Part shown: positions 7,670-15,303 of the stretch, one piece after another | Numbering within the stretch: the stretch's first letter is position 1 | Layout of the letters: every line of letters starts with the position of its first letter | Source of the DNA: Coriobacteriia bacterium | GTDB taxonomy: Bacteria > Actinomycetota > Coriobacteriia > Anaerosomatales > SLCP01 | DNA: 33,587 nucleotides | Reading direction: 5' to 3' | Assembly (NCBI GenBank): GCA_014859265.1 | Contig: JACUUN010000017.1 | Span: forward strand, 1 to 33,587 | Notes under the pieces: model-generated | The model's input: only the letters and a program-made list of their open reading frames with translations | Databases searched by the model: none | What the model was told of the DNA's origin: nothing | Program-made: the position numbers and the translations under genes

Positions 7670-8007
7670 GGATGAGATCGTTCGCCTTTCCGGTCGCCGC
7701 GCTCGCGTTCATCATCGCGACTCATGGGGCGGTGGTGGTGACCGGCGGTTCGATGGAGCCGACCCTCAGCGCCGGTGACCTCTGCATCTACCGGCGAACC
7801 GCCAGCGTGCGGCCCGGGCAGGTGGTTGTGTTCGAACGGGAGGGAGCGGGCCTCGTGGTGCACCGGGCGGTAACCGTCGGGTTGCGGGGTGAGGTTCGCA
7901 GCAAGGGTGACGCGAACGAGAGCGCAGACCGCGAGCTCGTCGTTCCCGAGCGTGTGTGTGGCCCGGTGATGCTCGCGCTGCCAATCGGTTGGCTCGCGCA
8001 TCGCTGA
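7666..8007 (+). CDS. SipW-type signal peptidase I (S26B), unusually short
   Basis: Removes the signal peptide of the TasA-like protein encoded just upstream (inferred). The protein has 113 residues with one N-terminal membrane segment (about 5-26). The nucleophile is S29 in GGSMEPTLSAGD. H66 in LVVHRAV replaces the Lys of classical bacterial enzymes, as in the SipW/archaeal/ER class, and D82 lies in SKGDANESAD. SipW relatives are usually 160-190 residues with a second, C-terminal membrane helix; this one ends right after the final catalytic box (VMLALPIGWLAHR). GTG 7666 overlaps the upstream TGA (GTGA); ATG 7672 is an alternative start. Confidence 0.8.
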   Translation: MRMRSFAFPVAALAFIIATHGAVVVTGGSMEPTLSAGDLCIYRRTASVRPGQVVVFEREGAGLVVHRAVTVGLRGEVRSKGDANESADRELVVPERVCGPVMLALPIGWLAHR

Positions 8008-8029
8008 CCAGGTCTGGTGTGCTACACTT

Positions 8030-8360
8030 CTCAACCAATCGCACAGTGAGAAGCGATGATGGAGAGGAGCTGGCGCACTAGGCTCCACCACCAGGAATAG
8101 GGCCCACGACTGGAAGGTCCCGGTGGAGAGGCGCTGGCGGTTCGCTCCGGAGCTGCGACCTGAACGCGCGCCGCAGGCGCGCCGGTAGGGAAGCCGGATC
8201 CCCCGATAGCGGGACGTCGTGGCAGCAAGGCCACGACGTGCCGGACGTGCGTAGTCCGGAGCGCAGAGCGGGTCCGCACGGGCGGGCCAATCGAGGTGGT
8301 ACCGCGGGAGCCGACTCTCGTCCTCAGGTCTAGACTTGGGGATGTGGTCGGCTCCCTTCG
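8030..8360 (+). promoter_or_regulatory. T-box riboswitch leader of pheST
   Basis: The roughly 390-base gap before pheS carries the T-box core GAGGTGGTACCGCGGG at 8293-8308, close to the consensus AGGGTGGNACCGCG that pairs with an uncharged tRNA acceptor end. Upstream are stem-I-like elements (GCGATGATGGAGAGGAG near 8053, then hairpins to about 8170) and a further GC-rich stem near 8210-8245. A mutually exclusive terminator stem follows the T-box. It should sense uncharged tRNA-Phe, since phenylalanyl-tRNA synthetase genes lie downstream. I could not place the specifier codon with confidence; a TTC occurs near 8139. A possible -10 (TACACT, 8023-8028) lies at the leader's start. Confidence 0.88.
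8306..8360 (+). terminator. Regulated terminator of the pheST T-box
   Basis: GGGAGCCGAC (8306-8315) is exactly complementary to GTCGGCTCCC (8347-8356), with a smaller inner hairpin around CTCAGGTCTAGACTTGGGG. A short TTCGTT follows. The 5' arm overlaps the T-box sequence, so antiterminator and terminator are alternative folds. Confidence 0.78.
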
Positions 8361-8404
8361 TTGATGGCATACGACGCACGGGGCACCTTCTGAGAGAGGC
8401 ACAG

Positions 8405-9469
8405 ATGAGCATCATCGACGAACTCGAATCCTTGAAAGCCGAGACGCTCGCGCGCATCGCAGACGCGGCAGACCTCGCCGTGCTCGACGCGGTGCGGGTG
8501 GAGGTCCTCGGCAAGAAGGGTTCACTCACCGGGGTCTTGAGGGGTCTAGGCGCGCTGCCTGCCGAGGACCGGCCTGCGGTGGGTAAAGCCTCCAACGAGG
8601 TCCGCACGGCGCTCGAGCAGGCACTCGATGAGCGCAAGGCGCTTCTGGCCGATGTCGCGCTCTCCGCGCGCGTGGCCGCCGACGCAATCGATGTGACCCT
8701 TCCCGGACGCAAGCGGCTGCCCGGACGCAAGCATCTCATCAACCAGATCACCGACGAGGTTGTCGACATCTTCACCGGGCTCGGCTACGCAGTTGCCGAG
8801 GGCCCCGAGGCCGAGCTGGACTACTACAACTTCACCGCGCTCAACCACCCGCCCACTCATCCGGCGCGCTCGGCGACGGACACCTTCTACGTTCGCGATC
8901 TCTCCGAGGAGGTCCCGGGCCAGACCGGTCCCGTCACCGATGTGCTGCTGCGGACACACACGAGCCCGGTGCAGGTCCGGGTGATGGAGCGCCAAAAGCC
9001 GCCGGTCTACGTCATCGTGCCCGGCCGGGTGTACCGGCGCGACATCGCCGACCCGAGCCACCTGCCTCAGTTCCACCAGATCGAGGGCCTCGCGGTCGAT
9101 GAGGGCATCACCTTCGGCGACCTCAAGGGCACGCTCGACTACGTGTGCAAGGAGCTCTTCGGCAAGGACCGCAAGACGCGCTTCCGTCCGCACTTCTTCC
9201 CGTTCACGGAGCCGAGTGCGGAGGTCGACGTCTCGTGCGGCATCTGCGCGGGCTCGGGGTGCCGCTTCTGCAAGTACACCGGCTGGCAGGAGATCCTCGG
9301 CTGCGGCATGGTCGACCCCAACGTCTTCGGCTACGTCGATATCGATCCCGAAGTGCACACCGGATTCGCCTTCGGCATGGGTGTGGAGCGTATCGCCGCC
9401 CTGCGCTACGACATTCCCGACCTCCGCATGCTCGTCGAGGGGGACATGCGTTTCTTGAGGCAGTTCTAG
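8405..9469 (+). CDS. pheS: Phenylalanyl-tRNA synthetase alpha subunit
   Basis: The catalytic subunit of the (alpha-beta)2 class II enzyme, charging tRNA-Phe. ATG 8405 gives 354 residues; the track's earlier start lies in the T-box terminator. Residues 1-85 are the coiled-coil tRNA-binding arm. The catalytic core follows with AELDYYNFTALNHPPTHPAR, LLRTHTSPVQVRVM (motif 2 region), GRVYRRDIADPSHLPQFHQIEG, and a C-terminal GFAFGMGVERIAALRYDIPD (motif 3). A CGICAGSGCRFCKYTGW segment is a four-Cys metal-site variant seen in some PheS proteins. LPGRKRLPGRK near residue 100 looks like a small in-frame duplication. pheT follows 54 bases on. Confidence 0.97.
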   Translation: MSIIDELESLKAETLARIADAADLAVLDAVRVEVLGKKGSLTGVLRGLGALPAEDRPAVGKASNEVRTALEQALDERKALLADVALSARVAADAIDVTLPGRKRLPGRKHLINQITDEVVDIFTGLGYAVAEGPEAELDYYNFTALNHPPTHPARSATDTFYVRDLSEEVPGQTGPVTDVLLRTHTSPVQVRVMERQKPPVYVIVPGRVYRRDIADPSHLPQFHQIEGLAVDEGITFGDLKGTLDYVCKELFGKDRKTRFRPHFFPFTEPSAEVDVSCGICAGSGCRFCKYTGWQEILGCGMVDPNVFGYVDIDPEVHTGFAFGMGVERIAALRYDIPDLRMLVEGDMRFLRQF

Positions 9470-9523
9470 GTCCGCCGAACCCGCATGGTCTCCCGCACCT
9501 GATACGAAAGGACGAATGCCGAG

Positions 9524-11944
9524 ATGCACGTCTCGATGAAATGGCTCAAAGAACTCGTGGACGTCGACCTCACCGTCGAGGAGCTGGTCGATCGGCTCGA
9601 CATGACCGGTACCGCTGTCGAGTCGGTGCGTTCGGTCGGCGAGGGGATGGAGGGAATCGTGGTGGGCTCGGTGCTCGTCAAGGAGCCACACCCGGACGCC
9701 GACAAGCTGTCGTACTGCTCGGTCGATGTCGGGGCGGGCGAGCCGCTTCGCATCGTTTGCGGCGCGACGAACTTCGAGGCGGGTGACCGGGTCCCGGTTG
9801 CGTGCGTCGGCGCGACCCTGCCCGGTGGTTTCACCATCAAGAAGACGAAGCTTCGCGGCGCGGTGAGCGAGGGCATGATGTGCTCCGCTCCCGAGCTGGG
9901 GCTCGGCGGCGACGCGGGCGGCCTGCTCGTGCTGCCGCCTGATACTCCGGTCGGCATGGCGTTCGGCGAGTACCTCGGCCAGGCCGACACCATCATCGAG
10001 CTCGAGGTCACCCCCAACCGGCCGGACTGCCTCTCGATAGCCGGCGTCGCGCGTGAGGTCGCCGCTATCACCGGTAAGCAGGCGACGGTGCCCGCCTCCG
10101 TGCCCGCCGAGTCCGGAGCACCGGCACACCGGGCGGTCAGCGTCGAGATCGCTGACCCCGATCTGTGCCCCCGCTACACCGCCCGGCTCATCCGCGGAGT
10201 GAAGATCGGCCCGTCGCCCGAGTGGCTTACCGAGCGCGTGACCGCGTCCGGCGCGCGGCCGGTGAGTAACATCGTCGACATCACCAACCTCGTCATGTTC
10301 GAGCTCGGCCAGCCGCTGCACGCGTTCGATGCGGCAACCCTCGCCGTACGCGATGGCGTGGCGGCCGTGACGGTCCGCCGTGCACGCAACGGCGAGCGTC
10401 TCACTACGCTCGACGGTCAGGAGCGGGTGCTCGACTCCGAGATGCTCGTCATCGCCGATGACAGCGGCGCGATCGCACTCGCGGGAGTGATGGGTGGCGA
10501 GAACACCGAGGTCTCCGGGCAGACCGTCGACATCCTTCTCGAGTCGGCGTGCTTCGAGCCGACCTCGACAAGCCGCACGAGCCGCTCCCTCGGGCTGATC
10601 TCCGAGGCGTCGACCCGCTTCGAGCGCGGTGTGGACCCCGAGGGCTGTGTTCGCGCTGCTGACCGGGCAGCAGCGCTGATGGCGGAGATCGCCGGCGGGA
10701 CCGTCGCGCCCGGCGTGGTCGATGTCTACCCCATGCCGGCCGCCCCGCGCGAGCTCGAGTTGCGCGTCAGCCGGATGAACGCGATCCTCGGCACGGACAT
10801 CTCCGCGACTGAAGCGGGCAGGATCCTGGCGGCCCTCGGACTCGGCGTGGAGACGTACAACGATGGCGACACGCTTCGCATTACCGTCCCGACGTTCCGC
10901 CCGGACCTCGAGCGTGAGATCGATTTTGTGGAGGAGGTCGTGCGCGTCTGGGGCATGGAGCGGGTGCCGGTCACGCTGCCGGCCGGCCGGGGCCGCATCG
11001 GCCGGCTCACAGCGCACCAGCGCTGGATGCGGCGCATCGACGCTACCATGCGCGCCGCGGGCCTGAACGAGACGATGACGTACTCCTTCGTCGATTCGGC
11101 CGACCTCGGCCGCGTCCGCATGACCGTGCCCGACGACGGCCTGCTCGTCGAACTCGTGAATCCGATGTCCGAGGAGCAGGCGGTGATGCGCACCTCGCTC
11201 CTGCCCGGTCTGCTGCGCTCGGTCTCCTACAACCAGCGCCGCGGTGTTCCCGATGTGCACCTCTACGAGATCGGGACGGTCTTTTCGACGAGCCCAGGCC
11301 GCAAGCTCCCGCGCGAGCACGGAGCTGTCGGTGGCGTGATGGCCGGCCTATGGTCCCGCCCGGGCTGGACCGGCGATGATCATCCGCTCGACTTCTTCGA
11401 CGGCAAGGGCGTCATCGAGGCGCTCGCCGAGGACCTCTCGCCCCGCCACTTCCAGGTACGCCCTGCCGATCTGCCCTGGCTCCAGCCGGGACGCAGCGCC
11501 GAGGTGCTCCTCGACAGCAAGGTCGCGGGCTGGCTCGGCGAGGTCCATCCGTCGGTCGCGGCAGCCTTCGAGGCCGATGCGCCGGTGGTCGCCTTCGAGC
11601 TCGACGTCGAGGTGCTGCTCTCGACCGCCCGGGCAGTGAGGACGTACACCGAGGTCCCGCGCCATCCTGCGGTGACACTCGACGTGGCGCTCGTGGTCGA
11701 CGAGTCGGTGAGTGTCGAGCGCGTCGAGCAGGCGATCCGCAAGGCGGGAGGCGTGCTGCTCGACACGGTGCGGCTCTTCGACGTGTACCGCGGTTTGGGT
11801 GTCCCCGAGGGTTCGAAGTCGCTCGCCTGGGCGCTCTCGTACCGCGTGCCGGACCGCACACTCACCGACGAGGAGGTCCGCCCCGTCCACGAGAAGCTGC
11901 TGCGTAAGGTATGCGGTGCGGTGGGGGCCGAACTGCGTTCATAG
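9524..11944 (+). CDS. pheT: Phenylalanyl-tRNA synthetase beta subunit
   Basis: The protein has 806 residues, full length for the bacterial beta chain. An EMAP-like tRNA-binding domain lies at about 40-150 (KEPHPDADKLSYCSVDVG, SEGMMCSAPELGLG). The B3/B4 editing domain is in the middle (ISEASTRFERGVDPEG, MGGENTEVSG), followed by B5 (about 400-475), the catalytic-like core (RRGVPDVHLYEIGTVF), and a C-terminal ferredoxin-fold anticodon-binding domain (about 712-805, EVPRHPAVTLDVALVVDE ... VRPVHEKLLRKV). It hydrolyses mischarged Tyr-tRNA-Phe and binds the anticodon. AAAGGACGA lies upstream of ATG 9524. It shares the T-box-controlled transcript with pheS. Confidence 0.97.
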   Translation: MHVSMKWLKELVDVDLTVEELVDRLDMTGTAVESVRSVGEGMEGIVVGSVLVKEPHPDADKLSYCSVDVGAGEPLRIVCGATNFEAGDRVPVACVGATLPGGFTIKKTKLRGAVSEGMMCSAPELGLGGDAGGLLVLPPDTPVGMAFGEYLGQADTIIELEVTPNRPDCLSIAGVAREVAAITGKQATVPASVPAESGAPAHRAVSVEIADPDLCPRYTARLIRGVKIGPSPEWLTERVTASGARPVSNIVDITNLVMFELGQPLHAFDAATLAVRDGVAAVTVRRARNGERLTTLDGQERVLDSEMLVIADDSGAIALAGVMGGENTEVSGQTVDILLESACFEPTSTSRTSRSLGLISEASTRFERGVDPEGCVRAADRAAALMAEIAGGTVAPGVVDVYPMPAAPRELELRVSRMNAILGTDISATEAGRILAALGLGVETYNDGDTLRITVPTFRPDLEREIDFVEEVVRVWGMERVPVTLPAGRGRIGRLTAHQRWMRRIDATMRAAGLNETMTYSFVDSADLGRVRMTVPDDGLLVELVNPMSEEQAVMRTSLLPGLLRSVSYNQRRGVPDVHLYEIGTVFSTSPGRKLPREHGAVGGVMAGLWSRPGWTGDDHPLDFFDGKGVIEALAEDLSPRHFQVRPADLPWLQPGRSAEVLLDSKVAGWLGEVHPSVAAAFEADAPVVAFELDVEVLLSTARAVRTYTEVPRHPAVTLDVALVVDESVSVERVEQAIRKAGGVLLDTVRLFDVYRGLGVPEGSKSLAWALSYRVPDRTLTDEEVRPVHEKLLRKVCGAVGAELRS

Positions 11945-12017
11945 TGGATGTGGGCTCCTGCCAAATGCAATCATAACGCATACAGGTATCAATAGATAAG
12001 AGATAACCGCATCAGAG

Positions 12018-12047
12018 TTGACGCATATGCGGTTGCACCGCTATCAT
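12018..12047 (+). promoter_or_regulatory. Promoter of the arg operon with overlapping palindrome
   Basis: TTGACG (12018-12023) and TATCAT (12042-12047) are separated by 18 bases, a good sigma-70-type promoter 32 bases before argC. The palindrome CGCATATGCG (12022-12031) overlaps the -35 and spacer. The AT-rich stretch just upstream (11965-12010, with CATACAGGTATCAATAGATA) may hold further half-sites. ArgR boxes are short AT-rich imperfect palindromes, and argR is in this operon, so ArgR binding here is a fair inference. Confidence 0.65.
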
Positions 12048-12079
12048 CTCACCACGGGCCGATAGGGAGAGGATGAGCG

Positions 12080-13120
12080 GTGATCGACATCGCGATCGTA
12101 GGAGCACCGGGATATGCGGGAGCCGAGATCACGCGGCTCGTCGCTGGCCACCCGAAGTTCCGCCCGGTGATACTCACCTCGGCGGCGGCGGCAGGACGGC
12201 GGGTCGGTGATGTCTACCCGAGCCTGGCACCTTACGTTGACGCAGTCTACGTGGAGTTCGACGCGGCGGTCATCGCATCGCGATGCAAGGTCGCCTTCCT
12301 GGCAGTGCCGCACACGGCCGCTCTTGAGATAGCCCCCGTGCTGCTCGAGGCTCACATGACCGTCATCGATGCGTCTGCGGACTTCCGCCTCAAGGACCCC
12401 ACTGTCTACGAGCAGTGGTACGGGGTGGCACACACCCAACACGACCTGCTGGCCGAGGCGGTCTACGGCCTGCCCGAGCTCGACCGTTCGACTCTGCCCG
12501 GTGCGCGCCTCGTCGCTTGCCCGGGCTGCTATCCGACTGCCGCGCTTCTCGCCGCTGCACCCGCGCTCGGAAGCGGCATCGCGCGCGCCGACCGCGTCAT
12601 CGTCGATGCGAAGTCGGGAGTATCGGGCGCCGGCAGGACTCCGGGTCCGGGCACGCACTTTCCGGCGGTCAACGAGTCGCTCGCGCCGTATAAGGTGACC
12701 TCACACCGCCACACGCCCGAGATCGAACAGGGACTCTCGCTCGTCTCGGGGGTCGAGACCCGGGTCGTATTCACGCCCCATCTCGTGCCGATGACCCGCG
12801 GCCTGCTCGCCACGGTCTACCTCGATCTGGCCGAGGCGATTTCCGATGCCGACGCGGTCGCGCTCTACCGGGAGCGCTATCGCGGCGAGCCGTTCGTGAC
12901 CGTGCACGAGGCCGGACGCATGCCGACCACCCTCGAGGTCCGGGGCTCCAACCGCGCCCACATCGGCATCGTCGTCGACCAGCGCGCAGGTGTGCTCATC
13001 GTCGCGTGCGCCATCGACAACCTCGTGAAGGGGGCGGCTGGCCAGGCAATCCAGTGCGCGAACATCGTTCTCGGCATCGAAGAGACTGCAGGGCTCGACG
13101 TGCCGGTCCCGGTAGTGTGA
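12080..13120 (+). CDS. argC: N-acetyl-gamma-glutamyl-phosphate reductase
   Basis: Reduces N-acetylglutamyl phosphate to the semialdehyde with NADPH, the third step to ornithine. The protein has 346 residues. The Rossmann motif GAPGYAGAE lies at 8-16, the catalytic Cys is C150 in ACPGCYPTAALL, and SGVSGAGRTPG and HTPEIEQ are further family signatures. GTG 12080 follows GGGAGAGG. It is the first gene of the operon and ends 5 bases before argJ. Confidence 0.97.
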   Translation: MIDIAIVGAPGYAGAEITRLVAGHPKFRPVILTSAAAAGRRVGDVYPSLAPYVDAVYVEFDAAVIASRCKVAFLAVPHTAALEIAPVLLEAHMTVIDASADFRLKDPTVYEQWYGVAHTQHDLLAEAVYGLPELDRSTLPGARLVACPGCYPTAALLAAAPALGSGIARADRVIVDAKSGVSGAGRTPGPGTHFPAVNESLAPYKVTSHRHTPEIEQGLSLVSGVETRVVFTPHLVPMTRGLLATVYLDLAEAISDADAVALYRERYRGEPFVTVHEAGRMPTTLEVRGSNRAHIGIVVDQRAGVLIVACAIDNLVKGAAGQAIQCANIVLGIEETAGLDVPVPVV

Positions 13121-13125
13121 GCGGC

Positions 13126-14358
13126 ATGTCGGGGCAGGTATACGACATCTCACCAGCCGAAGGGGGCGTGCTCGCGCCCGCGGGGTTTGCGGCTGCGGGC
13201 GTGGCCGCCGGCATCAAGAAGCGCCCCGGCGCCCGCGATGTGTGCGTGCTCGACGCCGGCACGCCGGTGCCCTCCGCGGCGGTCTTCACCGTCAATACCA
13301 TGGCCGCGCCCCCCGTCGAGGTGAGCCGCGCGGCCCTCGCCGACGGGCTGCTGCGCGCATGGGTCATCAACGCCGGCAACGCCAACGCCTGCACCGGAGA
13401 GCCCGGGCTGGCCGATGCGCGGGCCATGGCGGCGAGGGCCGCCGCGGCGTTCGGCTGCGACCCGTCGGATGTCGGTGTGGCCTCGACCGGCGTCATCGGC
13501 GTGCCGCTGCCGATGGACCGCGCGCTCGCGGGTATCGAGGACGCGGCTGGCGCGCTCGGTACCTCGGCGGAGCACGATACCGCGGCGGCGGAAGCCATCA
13601 TGACCACCGACACCTTCGTCAAGCAGGCCGCATTCGCCATCGAGGTCGACACCACCGTCTACACGGTGGGCGGCATGGCGAAGGGCAGCGGGATGATCGA
13701 GCCCAACATGGCCACGATGCTCGCCTTCGTCACCACCGACGCGCCACTGACCCCCGGGGCGTGCAGCGCACTCCTCGGCACAGCTGTGGCGTCCACCTTC
13801 AACCGGATCACCGTCGACGGCGACACGTCGACCAACGATACGTGCGCGCTCATGGCGAGCGGTGCTGCAGGCGGCGAGTCCATCGGCCCAGGTCATCCGC
13901 ACCTGCCCGCTATCGCCGCCGCGATCACCCGCACCTGCGCCGAGCTCGCCCGCATGATCGTGCGCGACGGCGAGGGGGCGACCAAGCTCGTCGAGGTCAC
14001 GGTTTGCGGCGCGGCGAGCGAGCAGGATGCCGAGGCGGCAGCGCGCGAGATCGCGAACTCTCCGCTCTTCAAGACTGCGCTCTTCGGCCGCGACGCGAAC
14101 TGGGGCCGGGTCGCCATGGCTCTCGGCAACTCCGGTGTGGCCGTCGACCCCTCGCGGGTAGAGATCGTGTTCGCGGGTATCACCACCTGTGAGGGGGGCA
14201 CCGCGGTGGCGTTCAGCGAGGAGGAGGCGGCCAAGGCGCTCGCGCGCGATGAACTCGAGGTCAGGGTCGACCTGCACCTCGGCCCGGCCGAGGCGACGGT
14301 GCTCACATGCGACCTCACCTACGAGTACGTGCGTATCAACGGCGAGTACCGGACGTAG
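13126..14358 (+). CDS. argJ: Ornithine acetyltransferase / N-acetylglutamate synthase (ArgJ)
   Basis: Transfers the acetyl group from N-acetylornithine to glutamate, recycling it, and in bifunctional forms also uses acetyl-CoA. ATG 13126 gives 410 residues beginning MSGQVYDISPAEGGVLAPAG; the longer frame overlaps argC. The self-cleavage site is A196-T197 in EPNMATMLAF, with Thr as the new nucleophile. INAGNANACTGEPG and GRDANWGRV are typical. Residues SVCGAASEQDAEAAAREIA-like in the C-half place the beta chain. No argA or argE lies in the window, consistent with the cyclic pathway. Confidence 0.96.
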   Translation: MSGQVYDISPAEGGVLAPAGFAAAGVAAGIKKRPGARDVCVLDAGTPVPSAAVFTVNTMAAPPVEVSRAALADGLLRAWVINAGNANACTGEPGLADARAMAARAAAAFGCDPSDVGVASTGVIGVPLPMDRALAGIEDAAGALGTSAEHDTAAAEAIMTTDTFVKQAAFAIEVDTTVYTVGGMAKGSGMIEPNMATMLAFVTTDAPLTPGACSALLGTAVASTFNRITVDGDTSTNDTCALMASGAAGGESIGPGHPHLPAIAAAITRTCAELARMIVRDGEGATKLVEVTVCGAASEQDAEAAAREIANSPLFKTALFGRDANWGRVAMALGNSGVAVDPSRVEIVFAGITTCEGGTAVAFSEEEAAKALARDELEVRVDLHLGPAEATVLTCDLTYEYVRINGEYRT

Positions 14359-14383
14359 GTGCCACGGAGTGAAGGACGAGGCG

Positions 14384-15301
14384 ATGGAACACCTGCTTCA
14401 GAAGGCCGAGACACTGACCGAAGCCCTGCCGTGGATCAAGCGCACCTGGGGCCGTACGGTCGTGCTCAAGTATGGTGGCGCCGCGATGACCGACCCCGAG
14501 CTCCGCGAGCACGTCGCGTCCGACATCGTGCTCATGAAGCTCGTGGGCGTGAATCCCGTGATAGTCCACGGGGGCGGACCGGCGATCACGTCGTACATGG
14601 AGCGCCTCGGCATGCCAGTGGAGTTCTTCGACGGCCTGCGCGTCACCAGCAGCGAGGCCATGGAGGTCGTGAAGATGGTGCTTGTCGGCAAGGTCAACAA
14701 GGACCTCGTCACCGCTATCAACGGCCACGGACGGCTCGCCGTCGGCATCGCCGGCGACGACGCGAACCTCATCAAGGCGCGCCCGATCTCCGACCGTCTC
14801 GGACGGGTCGGTGAGGTAACCGCGATCGACACGACGGTGGTACACAAACTCATCGCCGACGGCTTCATCCCGGTCATCGCGAGCGTAGCGATCGGTGAGG
14901 ACGGGGAGGCCTGCAATATCAACGCCGACCTCATCGCGGGCGAGCTCGCCGCTGCGCTCGACGCCGACAAGGTCATCTTCCTCACCGACGTCGACGGGTT
15001 GTACGAGGACTTCGAGGACAAGGACTCGCTCATCAGCGCGCTCTCGCTCGACGAGGTCGAGGAGATGATCGCCTACGACCGCCTCGCGAGCGGGATGATT
15101 CCCAAGGTCGCGGCGTGCGCACGCGCTCTCAGGGGCGGCGTCACCCGGGCGCACATCCTCAACGGTATGCTCCCGCACTCGCTGCTGCTCGAGGTCTACA
15201 CCGACAGCGGTGTCGGCACGATGATCACCCGCGGTGGCGAGAGCCTCGGCCTGCCTGACAACGGCACCTACACCGCCTACGAGGGCGAGGTGACTCTCTG
15301 A
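14384..15301 (+). CDS. argB: Acetylglutamate kinase
   Basis: Phosphorylates N-acetylglutamate, usually the arginine-feedback-controlled step in cyclic pathways. ATG 14384, with GAAGGACGAGG before it, gives 305 residues; the track's longer start lies in argJ. The protein shows VVLKYGGAAM (phosphate/ATP site, K29), VIVHGGGPAI (62-66) and NADLIAGELAAALDADKVIFLTDVDG. An N-terminal helix (MEHLLQKAETLTEALPWIKR) precedes the kinase core, and such a helix is associated with arginine-sensitive hexameric enzymes. It ends two bases before argD. Confidence 0.96.
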   Translation: MEHLLQKAETLTEALPWIKRTWGRTVVLKYGGAAMTDPELREHVASDIVLMKLVGVNPVIVHGGGPAITSYMERLGMPVEFFDGLRVTSSEAMEVVKMVLVGKVNKDLVTAINGHGRLAVGIAGDDANLIKARPISDRLGRVGEVTAIDTTVVHKLIADGFIPVIASVAIGEDGEACNINADLIAGELAAALDADKVIFLTDVDGLYEDFEDKDSLISALSLDEVEEMIAYDRLASGMIPKVAACARALRGGVTRAHILNGMLPHSLLLEVYTDSGVGTMITRGGESLGLPDNGTYTAYEGEVTL

Positions 15302-15303
15302 TC

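Noticed and set aside
8546-11320. 924-residue reverse-strand ORF
   Set aside because: It lies wholly antisense to pheS and pheT, whose families are certain. Its composition (R, H, D, V, A rich) is that of a GC-codon shadow.
13150-14277. 375-residue reverse ORF and the overlapping 316-residue forward ORF in argJ
   Set aside because: Both are alternative frames of argJ with arginine/glycine-rich noise.
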